Origin: Candidatus Poribacteria bacterium
GTDB taxonomy: Bacteria > Poribacteria > WGA-4E > JAJDTR01
Reading direction: 5' to 3'
Assembly: GCA_022827055.1 (NCBI GenBank)
Contig: JAJDTR010000171.1
Span: forward strand, 1 to 40,669
Length of the DNA: 40,669 nucleotides
Shown here: positions 1 to 8,802 of the stretch, one piece after another
Numbering within the stretch: position 1 is the first letter of the stretch
How the letters are laid out: each line of letters opens with the position of its first letter
Notes under the pieces: model-generated
Seen by the model: the letters and a program-made list of their open reading frames with translations, nothing else
What the model was told of the DNA's origin: nothing
Databases searched by the model: none
Program-made: the position numbers and the translations under genes

Positions 1-90
1 ACCAAGATCTAAAAAAGGAACTAATGCCACTTGTGGAACCTCAGCTCTTGTGCACCTTCAGAGGCCGGTGCAGAGAGATTGTGTCCCCGA

Positions 91-1137
91 TTAGGCTAAA
101 CCGCCTTTGACGGCGATTTTGATGGCGTCTCTGCCGTCAAGGTTGTAGCTTGTGTGTAGCGCATTGAATCCTTGAGCGACGTCCTCCAAAGGAAGAATGT
201 GACTGACGAAATCGCTAAAGAGAGATTGGTGTTTTTCGAGCATCGGCACCGCTCGGATGAAGTGGTGCGGTCGAAAACCCCAGCCGGCTTCCAATCGCAG
301 GTTCTTGCGCATGAGCATCTGGTTGGGGTTACACTCGAACGTCCCGACATCAACGAAGTGGCCATATTCCACGTACGTACCGCTGTAGCGGATAAAATCC
401 AGTCCTTCGGGAATAGCGGCGGGGAATCCCGAACATTCGTACACGATGTCAGCCCCCTTGTTCTGAGGTGTATTCTCGCGAACAATTCTCTTCCGTTCCT
501 CGGGATCCGGGACTTCGGCAATGTCGATCGTGACATCCGCTCCCAGCCGCTCCGCCATTTCAAGCCGACCCGGAGGGCCTCCAACAACTATCAATCTGCC
601 AGCGCCCGAAACTCTCGCCCAGTTGAGCGCGAGGAGACCGATGGGGCCGGTTCCTTGGATAACAACAGTGTCGCCGAACTGGATCTTTCCGCGTGAAATG
701 CAGTGGGCGGCACAGGAGGCAGGCTCGCTAAGCACCGCGATCTCTGCCGGCAGATCGGTCTTGATGAACAGGGTTTCCGGATCCCATAAATAGATGTATT
801 CAGCAAAGCCCCCGCGCAAATAGGGCTGTTCTTCCGACGGAGAGAAGCCGTAGCCGGCAGCCGGGGACAATGCCACACGGTCGCCGACTTTAATAGGATT
901 CCCCAAGTAATCGGTTTCGACGCCTTCACCAAGTGCGTCAATCACCCCCACGTTTTCGTGACCGGGAATGACATCGAACTCCATGCGCTGGAATTCCCAG
1001 TTGTGGAGGTCCGTGCCGCAGATGCCTCCCAGTTCTTGTCTCAAGAGAACCGTTCCCGGTTGTGGATCGGGTACGGGATATTCGCGTACTTCAAAGCGCT
1101 CACCCACCATCACGGTGGCGCGTCCAGTTCTAGCCAT
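91..1137 (-). CDS. Zinc-type medium-chain alcohol dehydrogenase (MDR family)
   Basis: A 348-residue MDR-superfamily dehydrogenase, expected to oxidise an alcohol or polyol with NAD(P) in the cytoplasm. The N-terminal GroES-like domain carries the catalytic zinc ligands Cys40 (in CGTD) and His60-Glu61 (in GHE). The Rossmann fold has its glycine motif around residue 160 (GTGPIG), followed by an acidic strand region. The four-cysteine structural zinc lobe of classical members is not visible; the segment around residues 92-110 has no cysteines. The ATG is preceded by AAAGGA at suitable spacing. It is oriented like the PhyH gene upstream, but 378 bp with a MITE-like element separate them. The substrate cannot be told from sequence; the family call is secure. 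Confidence 0.88.
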   Translation of the reverse strand: MARTGRATVMVGERFEVREYPVPDPQPGTVLLRQELGGICGTDLHNWEFQRMEFDVIPGHENVGVIDALGEGVETDYLGNPIKVGDRVALSPAAGYGFSPSEEQPYLRGGFAEYIYLWDPETLFIKTDLPAEIAVLSEPASCAAHCISRGKIQFGDTVVIQGTGPIGLLALNWARVSGAGRLIVVGGPPGRLEMAERLGADVTIDIAEVPDPEERKRIVRENTPQNKGADIVYECSGFPAAIPEGLDFIRYSGTYVEYGHFVDVGTFECNPNQMLMRKNLRLEAGWGFRPHHFIRAVPMLEKHQSLFSDFVSHILPLEDVAQGFNALHTSYNLDGRDAIKIAVKGGLA

Positions 1138-1515
1138 GGTTTGTGTCCTTTCTTATACTTTCCTGTGACGTGTGCTACCAAGATTGATTCACATATAAAT
1201 GACGGAAATCGCGTTAGTGAAAAGATAGCCCTCAGAACCTGTTTGAATAGTCGGTAGCAGAACCATATTCAGTCATTTGGAGACAGGCTTTTTCATGTTT
1301 TTGTATTGTCCGCTATATACCTGTCGCCCCGCTGGGGCTTAGATGTGCGGGGGTTTCGGTGTATCTATACACCTGCCGCCCCTCCGGGGCTTTTAAAGGC
1401 TGGTGCGCAGTGCGCACCCTACAAATTGTACTTTTCAAACAGGTTCTCAATGCTAGTTTATTACAGAAGCCGACTTATAGCCGGGCCGAAAAAATTGGAA
1501 ACCACGGAGTTCCCT
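1138..1515. other. Intergenic region occupied by a MITE-like element
   Basis: No credible gene. Most of the space is a 212-bp element with terminal inverted repeats (listed separately), containing two GCCCC-N3-GGGGC hairpins at 1326-1338 and 1378-1390 and a GGTGCGC/GCGCACC hairpin at 1402-1418. Confidence 0.7.
1235..1446. mobile_element. MITE-like element, 212 bp, TIR GAACCTGTTTGAA, TSD TCA
   Basis: The left end GAACCTGTTTGAA (1235-1247) is an exact inverted copy of the right end (1434-1446). With one mismatch the similarity extends further inward (GAACCTGTTTGAAWAGT). Both ends are flanked by TCA (1232-1234 and 1447-1449), consistent with a 3-bp target duplication of the TNA type known from some IS5-family groups. 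No transposase is encoded; the interior is made of short GC hairpins. Assignment to an IS family is inference. Confidence 0.7.
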
Positions 1516-2547
1516 TCAAATTTGCAATGTATCCAGTAAATCGGCGGCTCTTTGTCGTTTCTCCGGGTCACCGTCCCGCATCATTATGCGTTGAAGCGCC
1601 GAAATCGCGTTTCTATCGCCGCTTTCACCCATTTCAAACGCCATTCTATCACGTTCTTCAATGACTTGCACCGCTTCCGCGTCGCTTTCCGAAAAGCGGC
1701 TGAGGTACTCCGAGTCGTCCAGATTCCACTGTTTCCAGTAGTATTTGAAGTCATCGGAGGGCCAGTCCGCGTAAATCTGCTCCCACGATCCCCCTGCATG
1801 CGGCGTGAGATTGCCGGGGCCGATCGGTTCGCTCAGCCGCTGATACCGTGCATCAATTGACAGGCGCAAACGTTTGCCCGTGCAGGGAACTCCCTTGTGC
1901 ACGACCATACTGTGAAAGATAAGCACATCGCCCTGTGTGAACGGGCTGTTCACCCATGAGCCTTCCAAGGATTCGTCGATTCCCATGCCGCCTGCCCCCA
2001 GCGCCGGTTTATAGTCGAAAATGCCGTTTTTGTGCGAACCCGCGGCAATCTGGAGGCCTCCCATTTCAGGCGGCAGATCTTGGAGCGGTATCCATGCTGT
2101 GTAGGTTTCAGCGGTTCCTCGAATGAATACGTAATCCTGATGCGGCGGTGTCGTGAACGCTTCGCGCTGCGGGAAGAGACATCGTCCGATAACCTTGGCA
2201 TGGGGCAGCACGCTCTCACCGAGCATTCGTTCGAACATTCCGATGAGATCGGGGTGTTGAGCTAAGGCGTAGAACCCTTGGAGACTTGTCATCCGCCCCA
2301 TGACACGCATATACTCCGGTTCCGGTTCGACACCGAAGCCGTTGAGATCGGCGACTCCATCCTTAAACGGCGCATCGGCGTTGACCCATCCCTCTTCAAG
2401 CGCGATTTTCAGCTGCTTGAGTCTAAGTTGTTCTACTGTTTCGCCGGGCAACAAACCGCTGATAAACAGGTACCCGTCCCGTTCCATTCGTTTTTGTAGA
2501 CCGGTACCACTATCAAGAATGTCTCTTGAATCAGTAAAAGGTTGCAT
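1516..2547 (-). CDS. Phytanoyl-CoA dioxygenase (PhyH) family protein
   Basis: A 343-residue Fe(II)/2-oxoglutarate dioxygenase-type protein, predicted cytoplasmic, hydroxylating an unknown substrate. The double-stranded beta-helix core shows the metal triad: His136 and Asp138 in HQD, and distal His217 in VVHKG, followed by Arg226/Arg228, which probably bind 2-oxoglutarate. The stretch GGLQIAAGSHKNG (about 163-175) is the usual PhyH signature. The ATG is chosen because AAGGAG lies 8 nt upstream. A second, only distantly similar PhyH protein is encoded at 8803-9618; such paralogue families are large in Poribacteria and Planctomycetes. True phytanoyl-CoA activity is unlikely to be assignable. Confidence 0.9.
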   Translation of the reverse strand: MQPFTDSRDILDSGTGLQKRMERDGYLFISGLLPGETVEQLRLKQLKIALEEGWVNADAPFKDGVADLNGFGVEPEPEYMRVMGRMTSLQGFYALAQHPDLIGMFERMLGESVLPHAKVIGRCLFPQREAFTTPPHQDYVFIRGTAETYTAWIPLQDLPPEMGGLQIAAGSHKNGIFDYKPALGAGGMGIDESLEGSWVNSPFTQGDVLIFHSMVVHKGVPCTGKRLRLSIDARYQRLSEPIGPGNLTPHAGGSWEQIYADWPSDDFKYYWKQWNLDDSEYLSRFSESDAEAVQVIEERDRMAFEMGESGDRNAISALQRIMMRDGDPEKRQRAADLLDTLQI

Positions 2548-2917
2548 CGCTTTTTCTCCTTACGGAATTCGCGCTTGACGCTGTTCACCAAGAATCGGGG
2601 GCGTGAGCAATGGGCTGTGCCGGAGGGTTAGGTATCCGTTCGGAACGTGCGCGACGGTTTTTGCCGGTACTGTTGGCTAGGAAGACGGTTGTCGGTTTTG
2701 GTTATGGTAGCACAGGCATTATGCTTTTTCAATAGTTTTTGGAATTGGAATAGGGCATCGAATGCGATTCTGGTGGCGGCTGGAAAGCGAGGAAGCATGG
2801 AAGTGTGGAAAAGCGAAGTCACTATACACCTTAGAAGAATCCATCCGAGGCATTTGGCAACCGTCTGAATAGGAACTCTATCGCACACTCTATGGGTTTT
2901 AACATCGGGATTCTCTA

Positions 2918-2993
2918 TTGATCAAGCGACTGAATAAGGATCAAACGAGTGGATAGATCAAGTGACTGAATAAGGAACGCTATAGAGATCCCA
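2918..2993. repeat. Dispersed intergenic repeat, two tandem units
   Basis: Contains GATCAAGCGACTGAATAAGG and, 36 bp further on, GATCAAGTGACTGAATAAGG, the second followed by AACGCTATAGAGATCC. Clearly related sequences occur at about 10853-10905 (direct), and on the opposite strand at 30868-30935 and 38541-38615. All copies are intergenic. Confidence 0.7.
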
Positions 2994-3027
2994 GTGCGAT
3001 AGTTATCCACCAAGTAACACTCGAAAT

Positions 3028-3046
3028 TGCACTCCGCTGGAGTGCA
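3028..3046. repeat. Palindromic hairpin (8-bp stem, loop GCT)
   Basis: TGCACTCC-GCT-GGAGTGCA is a perfect stem-loop. The core ACTCCGCTGGAGT recurs 30 bp downstream, and degenerate forms (CTCCTCTGGAGC) occur inside the element at 30730-31041, so it is a family of intergenic palindromes. No T-run follows. Confidence 0.75.
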
Positions 3047-3076
3047 GACGCGAGGAGGAATCGTGTTCTATTGACA

Positions 3077-3097
3077 TTTCACTCCGCTGGAGTGAAA
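3077..3097. repeat. Palindromic hairpin (9-bp stem, loop GCT)
   Basis: TTTCACTCC-GCT-GGAGTGAAA is a perfect stem-loop sharing its core with the hairpin at 3028-3046; the stem bases outside the core differ in a compensatory way. Confidence 0.75.
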
Positions 3098-3191
3098 AAT
3101 ATGCCGGTAAGGAACGTTTTTTTCAGACCCTGTCACAGAGCGAAGAACAAGTGTTATTTGCTGAAAGAATTGTTCCGATAGGAATAATGGG

Positions 3192-3225
3192 GTGCTCTCA
3201 AGCGACGAATAAGGGCGCGAGAGGT
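3192..3225. repeat. Degenerate copy of the dispersed repeat
   Basis: CTCAAGCGACGAATAAGG followed by GCGCGAGAGGTATTCC resembles the units at 2918-2993 with small deletions. Confidence 0.4.
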
Positions 3226-3334
3226 ATTCCTGCTCCGTCGCCTAATCTCGGTTAATCGTTATAATCATGATATGTCCGGTTTCACGCGGTTCAGTCCAAC
3301 CTACCGATTACCATTTGCCCAAAAGCGATTGACA

Positions 3335-3363
3335 TTGACAATAGAGGATGACGTTGATATACT
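3335..3363 (+). promoter_or_regulatory. Sigma-70-type promoter for thiG
   Basis: TTGACA (3335-3340), a 17-bp spacer and TATACT (3358-3363), 49 bp before the thiG start. A second TTGACA directly precedes it (3329-3334). No THI-box riboswitch was recognised in the short leader. Confidence 0.7.
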
Positions 3364-3412
3364 TCTTCTGCACATCTCCTGAACGGAATCAGAAGTAACG
3401 GGAAAAAGCAAG

Positions 3413-4183
3413 ATGGAAGGGCTCAAAATCGGCGATCAGACTTATCAATCGCGGCTGCTTATCGGGACGGCGGGCTATCCGAATTTCGATGTGATGACTC
3501 GTGCGCTTGAGGCAAGCGGTGCGGAGATTGCTACGATTTCGATTCGCCGAGTAAAGCCGAGCGGTGATTCCGGTGAGAACCTATTCGACCTGCTCCGGGA
3601 AAGAAATTACACGATTCTTCCAAATACCGCCGGGTGTTTCACTGCCAAGGAGGCAATCCTGACGGCTCATCTCGCGCGAGATGCGCTCGACACCGACCTT
3701 ATAAAACTGGAGGTCATTGGCGATGATCGAACGCTATTTCCCGATGTGGAACAGTTGCTGCATGCGGCGGCAACGTTGATTAAGGATGGGTTCACGGTGC
3801 TGCCCTACTGCAACGACGATCCCATCACGTGTAAGAAACTAGAAGATTTGGGATGTACAGTAGTTATGCCGTTAGGCGCTCCGATCGGTTCCGGAATGGG
3901 GATTCGCAACCCCTACAACATTCAAATTATCCGCGACATCGTTAGCGTTCCTTTAATCGTTGATGCGGGAGTTGGAACGGTGTCGGATGCCGCGATCGCG
4001 ATGGAACTTGGGTGTGACGGCGTGCTTCTCAACACGGCGGTTGCCAAGGCGCGGCAACCGGTGTTGATGGCGGAAGCCATGCGGAAAGCGATTGAAGCCG
4101 GACGGACGGCGTTCTTGGCTGGACGCATACCCAAGAAACTGTACGCGACCGCATCAAGCCCGTGGGAAGGGTTGATTCAGTGA
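3413..4183 (+). CDS. thiG: Thiazole synthase ThiG
   Basis: 256 residues, the usual ThiG length. ThiG is a cytoplasmic TIM-barrel enzyme that joins 1-deoxyxylulose 5-phosphate, dehydroglycine and ThiS-thiocarboxylate sulfur into the thiazole phosphate of thiamin. Lys98 in LIKLEVIGD is the conserved Schiff-base lysine. Other signatures are [11 protein letters not shown] (71-81), LPYCNDD, the phosphate-binding PLGAPIGSG, and [10 protein letters not shown] towards the C-terminus. It stands alone: no thiS, thiF, thiH or thiC is in the window. The ribosome-binding site is weak (GGGA), but the start is fixed by family alignment ([16 protein letters not shown]). Confidence 0.95.
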   Translation: MEGLKIGDQTYQSRLLIGTAGYPNFDVMTRALEASGAEIATISIRRVKPSGDSGENLFDLLRERNYTILPNTAGCFTAKEAILTAHLARDALDTDLIKLEVIGDDRTLFPDVEQLLHAAATLIKDGFTVLPYCNDDPITCKKLEDLGCTVVMPLGAPIGSGMGIRNPYNIQIIRDIVSVPLIVDAGVGTVSDAAIAMELGCDGVLLNTAVAKARQPVLMAEAMRKAIEAGRTAFLAGRIPKKLYATASSPWEGLIQ

Positions 4184-4290
4184 TTCATTGGTAATGTTGG
4201 AGTCGCTTTTATGACTGAATTGCGTAAAGTTCAACGACGTAATGAATTGACAATATTGATTCACGCACGCTGCAGATAGGGAGCCTAATT

Positions 4291-5511
4291 TTGACAAACA
4301 GCATTCATTTAATGAAGTTCAGAGTCTCTTTGTTGTTCACGACTATCTTCATGGGATTGAACCTCTCAATCGGGGAGGCACAACTCAAAACAGACTTCGG
4401 CAAGCGCTTAGTCCAACAGGAAACAGAGTCGCCTAAGGCAACCGAACCGGAACTCCTTATCGACTATCAAGTCAGTAACGTGTTCAATGACCATATTGAA
4501 TTTGGTTTGAGTATTGACCCGAACACCAGCAGTTTGGCGGGCAGAGAAGATCCCCAGCTTACCGGACTGATTAACCGAGCCGGGGTCAATCTCCAAGGCT
4601 CGCTGCCGCTTGGTGACCGTTTTGGAGTAAAATTCCAATACACTCCGCAGTTTGAAAATTACATCGGTGAAAACGGTCAACTCAACGAATTCGACGCGAT
4701 GACCGACCTCTTTCTTACCGAGGTGAGCTTCCAACCAACCCCCGATCTCCCGGTACTCGTCCTGTCTCATCAGCTTCAACGGTTAGACCGCCAGGACGAC
4801 GCTTACGACAGCTTGCAGCGTCAAATGGGACTTCGTTTCGGTAAGGTGTTGGAGTACAATCTGCGGCTGCAACGATATGATGATGACGTAACTCGCCGCG
4901 AAGACTTTCTCCTCGTGGGCTCGACAAGCCATCAAGGCGTCGCGCGCCTACAACTGGGGTTGCTGAAACACATGCTCGGCAAGTTAGAGTATTCGATTGA
5001 GCGGGAAAGCTACAAAGATAATCTGAATATCTTGGTGCTTGGGGTAGCGGGGATCAAGCCCGGGGAATCACGGCGTGACATGCGTCAATTCGGTTCCGCG
5101 AAATTGATTCAGATCGCTTCGGACCACGTGGTTTTGCAGGAAGAGTTCAGTCTATTCATGAATAGTTCAAACGTTGATTTTTACGATTTTCTCAGCGCCG
5201 AGGTAGCATTCAGCGGCTTCTACAAAATAGACCCGGGAAGCTGGGCACGGTTGCGACTGTCACGATTGTGGGTCGGATTTGACGGACGGCATGTTCGAAA
5301 TGAGGAGGGAATGATCCTCGAGGGGGCCGACAAGCGCATGGACACACAATTTGGTGTGAATTTTCAGTTGAATTGGAAGCTGCACGAACGTGTCACGCTC
5401 CTTGCGGACTATCAACTCATCAAGAATGACACGAATGAGGGTGCGGCGTTCTATGACTTCCTGAACTACACAAACAACGTTGCTTCAATCACGTTTCAAG
5501 CCTCTCATTGA
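4291..5511 (+). CDS. Putative outer-membrane beta-barrel protein
   Basis: A 406-residue protein with an N-terminal export signal (hydrophobic run roughly residues 11-25, cleavage probably after EAQ or nearby). The rest is rich in alternating hydrophobic/polar segments ending in aromatic residues (for example FGVKFQYTPQF, VTLLADYQLIKND), typical of outer-membrane barrels. The start is uncertain: the TTG at 4291 has GGGAG upstream, whereas the ATG at 4312 (MKFRVSLLF) has no clear ribosome-binding site; both leave an intact signal peptide. The last residues do not form the classic terminal Phe/Trp. No family is recognised; it could be a porin-like or surface assembly protein. It follows thiG by about 110 bp, but no functional link is evident. 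Confidence 0.65.
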   Translation: MTNSIHLMKFRVSLLFTTIFMGLNLSIGEAQLKTDFGKRLVQQETESPKATEPELLIDYQVSNVFNDHIEFGLSIDPNTSSLAGREDPQLTGLINRAGVNLQGSLPLGDRFGVKFQYTPQFENYIGENGQLNEFDAMTDLFLTEVSFQPTPDLPVLVLSHQLQRLDRQDDAYDSLQRQMGLRFGKVLEYNLRLQRYDDDVTRREDFLLVGSTSHQGVARLQLGLLKHMLGKLEYSIERESYKDNLNILVLGVAGIKPGESRRDMRQFGSAKLIQIASDHVVLQEEFSLFMNSSNVDFYDFLSAEVAFSGFYKIDPGSWARLRLSRLWVGFDGRHVRNEEGMILEGADKRMDTQFGVNFQLNWKLHERVTLLADYQLIKNDTNEGAAFYDFLNYTNNVASITFQASH

Positions 5512-5664
5512 TGTCCGACGCACACATGTTAGCCTGATTACGGTTCTTGGAACTGGTTCTGTTTGGTGCTGTTCTAGCAATACTACAATCGACAGTCTCT
5601 TCCTCGGTCTGAGGAGAGTTTGATTTACCAAACCTTCCATTGAGCCGCATACTCACACCCGCGA

Positions 5665-6615
5665 TTATTTCTCCTTGCGAAAAATCAAGATGAACTGATG
5701 CATTTGGTTGGACACGTACGCATACGGGTAACCAAAAGGATAAAGGTTCATCGACTTATCATACCAAATCTTATACCCCCTGAACCTGAGATTAGGAATC
5801 TGCACAAGCGCGCTGACCACATCGGCGTGAATCAGATTGTGATGTTCTGCGGTGGGTTGAAGATCTTTGCAGAATACGACCACGTATCCTTTCACCTTGA
5901 GGAACTCCATTGACTGAACAATAACCGACTTGAGCGCTTCGTAGAACCGGTCTGTACCCATGTTGCCGAGGTCACCCTCATCCGTCGTAAATGGCGTCGG
6001 TGAATCATCGCCGGTTCTCTTCTTCCGTTCGCCGGTGCGTTTTCTCGAAAGCATGTCTCCATAAGGCGGATCGGTCAAAACAAGATCGAAGAGATAATTT
6101 TTTTGGTTGAAGATTTGGTCAAGGCGGCTTGCGTCCCCTTGATAAACTGTCTGGGGTTTAAAATTTAAGCTCTCGGACGCGCTATGGTAAAGGTCGAGAT
6201 AGTCTCGGGACAAATCCACGCCTACACCGTGTCGTCCCGCCATTGAACATGCCAACAATGTGCCGCCCACGCCGACAAACGGATCAAGCACCCAGCCATT
6301 TTTCTTCGTGAAGAATTCAATGAGCCGCTTCATTAGCTCTGGCGGCTTTGGCGATGGATGCTTCTTGCGGATGTGATGTGCATGGCTATGTTCGCCGGAT
6401 GTCGGATAACACATGTCAATGAGCGGACTCTGATGCGTTGCCCATTGCTCAAGTGACAAGTCATTGATTTGCTCGCCTGTCAGGAGTTCAGAATCGCCTT
6501 CCGTGAGTTCAATCGAATTCAGAGCGTAGACCCATTCCTTGCCTGTTAAATCGTTAAGTGTGTTTCGTGAATCCACTCTTTCCCTATGCGGTAATTCTTT
6601 ATTTTGTTTGGACAT
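5665..6615 (-). CDS. DNA methyltransferase, DPPY type (probable N6-adenine)
   Basis: A cytoplasmic SAM-dependent DNA methyltransferase of about 316 residues. The order is motif X (HPSPKPPELMKRLIEFF), motif I (LDPFVGVGGT, from about residue 110), then catalytic motif IV (TDPPYG, Asp about 182). DPPY favours N6-adenine over N4-cytosine. The start is taken at MSKQNKEL, which overlaps the upstream methyltransferase gene by 17 bp; a longer form from 6690 (25 more residues) is possible but overlaps by 92 bp. Together with the preceding D12-type enzyme it could methylate the two strands of an asymmetric site. No endonuclease gene lies on either side, so the pair may be orphan. Confidence 0.82.
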   Translation of the reverse strand: MSKQNKELPHRERVDSRNTLNDLTGKEWVYALNSIELTEGDSELLTGEQINDLSLEQWATHQSPLIDMCYPTSGEHSHAHHIRKKHPSPKPPELMKRLIEFFTKKNGWVLDPFVGVGGTLLACSMAGRHGVGVDLSRDYLDLYHSASESLNFKPQTVYQGDASRLDQIFNQKNYLFDLVLTDPPYGDMLSRKRTGERKKRTGDDSPTPFTTDEGDLGNMGTDRFYEALKSVIVQSMEFLKVKGYVVVFCKDLQPTAEHHNLIHADVVSALVQIPNLRFRGYKIWYDKSMNLYPFGYPYAYVSNQMHQFILIFRKEK

Positions 6616-7669
6616 AGAATAGATATTCTCGGACGATTCGCCCATTTCCGAAATCGCCCCCAGAGTTACTTTTGAAGCGTCGGTAATCAATCGGAATCAG
6701 TTCCGGCACTCCCCCCTTTTCCCTTAGCACATCACGTATCTCGGTTTCAGTCATAATGCCTTCACTGTTATAACTCACGATAATGTGCTTTGCCTTGGCG
6801 TGAGACATTAATGCGGCAAATGCGCGCAAACACGCTTGTTGTGAGCAGTAGGCCGATTTCTCCGTTTCGGAATATGTACGTAGTCCGGTTTTGCCGTAAA
6901 GGCTAGGATTATCATACCGAGCGATGGTTTCGAGGAGATGATAGTTCGTAATGTATTGACGGGTGTTGTACGGCGGGTCTATGTAAAGAATATCGCACTC
7001 AATATGCTCAATGAGACAGTTTGCGTCTTGCTGATACACAGAGTGTTCTTTGTTTGATGGAATCGGAGTAATCGGCTCAAGTGTCAATTCTTTGTAGGTT
7101 CTCGCATCCCAGCCTTTCAGATACGCGCCGTACGTCCCCGAAATGTTGGTCACCTTGGACACCGCCTCTAGCAGAGAAAGCAGGAGGGAATAGTATTCAT
7201 CTTCAGTGATCAGATTGTCTCGCCTCCACTCCTCAATCCGGCGTCTGACGACATCAATCTTTTGTCCGTTGCTGTTAGAGAGATATTGTCGATTGTATTT
7301 ATTGTCTCCGCCGGGGCAGTAAGCATTGAAGATAAACCCATCGGAAATTCGATCAAGCCGGTTCAGATAATTCAAGACCTTCAGGTAGGTTTCCATTCCA
7401 TCAGAGAGGCTAGATGGCAAAGTGTCCGGTAGGTTCCTCATCTTGGCGAAAGTCGGTTTGGCGTTAGTTTGAATCAGCGCTCGACCGAATATATACGCTA
7501 GGCAAAGCAAATCATTGGATATGATTTGGAACCCAAGTTTCTTGAAATGCGCCGCAACCGAATGTGTTCCCGCAAATAGATCGCAAAAAATCCCTTTCCG
7601 AGGAGTGTTCTTCAATACTATGTCCTCAATGTATGGCAGGAGATTGGTTTTGCGGCCAATATATCTCAT
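6599..7669 (-). CDS. D12-class N6-adenine DNA methyltransferase
   Basis: 356 residues of the Dam/D12 family. The N-terminal RYIGRKTNLLPYI resembles the family's first motif, followed by the SAM-binding motif FCDLFAGT (about 28-35), and motif IV IDPPYNTRQY with Asp231, followed by a conserved YHLLETIARYDNP segment. It transfers methyl groups from SAM to adenine N6 in DNA. It is the first gene of a two-methyltransferase operon with overlapping ends. The start is fixed by the family N-terminus; the ribosome-binding site is weak. Neither flanking gene resembles a restriction enzyme. Target sequence unknown. Confidence 0.88.
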   Translation of the reverse strand: MRYIGRKTNLLPYIEDIVLKNTPRKGIFCDLFAGTHSVAAHFKKLGFQIISNDLLCLAYIFGRALIQTNAKPTFAKMRNLPDTLPSSLSDGMETYLKVLNYLNRLDRISDGFIFNAYCPGGDNKYNRQYLSNSNGQKIDVVRRRIEEWRRDNLITEDEYYSLLLSLLEAVSKVTNISGTYGAYLKGWDARTYKELTLEPITPIPSNKEHSVYQQDANCLIEHIECDILYIDPPYNTRQYITNYHLLETIARYDNPSLYGKTGLRTYSETEKSAYCSQQACLRAFAALMSHAKAKHIIVSYNSEGIMTETEIRDVLREKGGVPELIPIDYRRFKSNSGGDFGNGRIVREYLFYVQTK

Positions 7670-7811
7670 GAACTTTGGGACTTGTGTGTTGTTAGAATTA
7701 AAACTATCTTTTCGCTGGATTTCTCGGGTAGGGTGGGAGCTATGATTTGATTCGCTTATGGAGGATTCGGGTTGATTGATTCCGGTACGGCGTGCGATTA
7801 CGTGAGTGAAC

Positions 7812-8762
7812 TTAAGTCAATTTTGGGGGTAGTTTCTCAACCATATCCCTACACATCCGAGGCAAATCGTAGTCCGGTTGCCAACCCCATTCCTCCCTCG
7901 CAGCACTGTCGTCCATACTGTTGGGCCAAGAATCGGCGATACCCTGTCTCAACGCATCCACCTCGTAATCCATGGTGAACTCCGGAATCAACTTCGTTAC
8001 CTCTGCCGCAATGTCCTCGGGCGCGAAACTCATCGCGGAAACATTGAAAGCGTTGCGGTGTTTTAACCCCCTCGGATCAGCTTCCATGACCGCAATTGCG
8101 CCCTTGATAGCGTCCGGCATGTACATCATATCCAACTTTGTACCCTGCTTCAAGAAACAGGTGTATCTTTTATGCTTTATCGCGTCATAGAAGATCTGCA
8201 CGGCATAATCCGTAGTGCCGCCGCCCGGCAGTGTGACATACGATATAATCCCCGGATAACGCAATCCGCGTGTATCGACGCCAAATTTCTCATGATAGTA
8301 ATCGCAAAGTAGCTCGCCGGAGACTTTGGTGACACCGTACATGCTGGTGGGTCTCTGGATGGTGTCCTGCGGGGTATTATCGGCGGGGGTCGTCGGTCCA
8401 AATGCGCCGATGGAACTTGGCGTGAACACGGCGCAATTATGTTCGCGCGCGACCTCAAGGACGTTCACCAGTGCGTTGACGTTCACCTGCCACGCCAATT
8501 GCGGATTGTTCTCAGCTACCGCCGATAGCAGCGCGGCGAGGTGATAGATTGTATCAATCCGATGATTCACCACGACGCGATTGACGGCTTCAATATCCGT
8601 GCAGTCCACGATTTCGAAGGGACCCGAATTTCGCAATTCTTCACTCGGTTGAGTTTTGCGGCCTCCCGCAACAACATTGTCATTACCGTATCGCTCTCGG
8701 AGGGCAAGCGTTAGTTCGGATCCGATCTGCCCTACGGAACCGGTCACCAGAATTTTCTTCAT
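7812..8762 (-). CDS. SDR-type L-threonine 3-dehydrogenase
   Basis: 316 residues of the extended SDR (NAD-dependent epimerase/dehydratase) fold. The NAD-binding TGSVGQIG lies at residues 7-14, Ser116/Ser117 and Tyr142-x3-Lys146 form the catalytic set, and RYPGIISYVTLPGGGTTDYA is typical of the non-zinc threonine dehydrogenases that oxidise L-threonine to 2-amino-3-ketobutyrate. The start is placed at MKKILVTG because GGGAGGTAAT directly precedes it; longer readings would run into the upstream gene. It is the last gene of a likely operon with a PhyH dioxygenase (40-bp gap) and a Gfo/Idh/MocA dehydrogenase. A sugar-nucleotide epimerase role is a less likely alternative. Confidence 0.85.
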   Translation of the reverse strand: MKKILVTGSVGQIGSELTLALRERYGNDNVVAGGRKTQPSEELRNSGPFEIVDCTDIEAVNRVVVNHRIDTIYHLAALLSAVAENNPQLAWQVNVNALVNVLEVAREHNCAVFTPSSIGAFGPTTPADNTPQDTIQRPTSMYGVTKVSGELLCDYYHEKFGVDTRGLRYPGIISYVTLPGGGTTDYAVQIFYDAIKHKRYTCFLKQGTKLDMMYMPDAIKGAIAVMEADPRGLKHRNAFNVSAMSFAPEDIAAEVTKLIPEFTMDYEVDALRQGIADSWPNSMDDSAAREEWGWQPDYDLPRMCRDMVEKLPPKLT

Positions 8763-8802
8763 ATTACCTCCCGGCGCAAATCTGTTTGGATAGGAGCGTT
8801 TG

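Larger units (their letters stand above)
2548..3412. other. 865-bp intergenic region with dispersed and palindromic repeats
   Basis: Divergent spacer between the PhyH gene and thiG. It holds two copies of a dispersed repeat around 2918-2993, a weaker copy at about 3192-3225, two strong hairpins with identical cores (3028-3046, 3077-3097), and the thiG promoter. An 86-codon open frame on the minus strand (2628-2888) has no recognisable domain and is not called. Confidence 0.6.

Noticed and set aside
2628..2888. An 86-codon minus-strand open frame in the PhyH-thiG spacer.
   Set aside because: No domain, no clear ribosome-binding site, and composition unlike the real genes; it partly covers repeat sequence.
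3364..3412. TPP riboswitch before thiG.
   Set aside because: The distance between promoter and start is about 50 bp, too short for the riboswitch, and the conserved CUGAGA element is absent.
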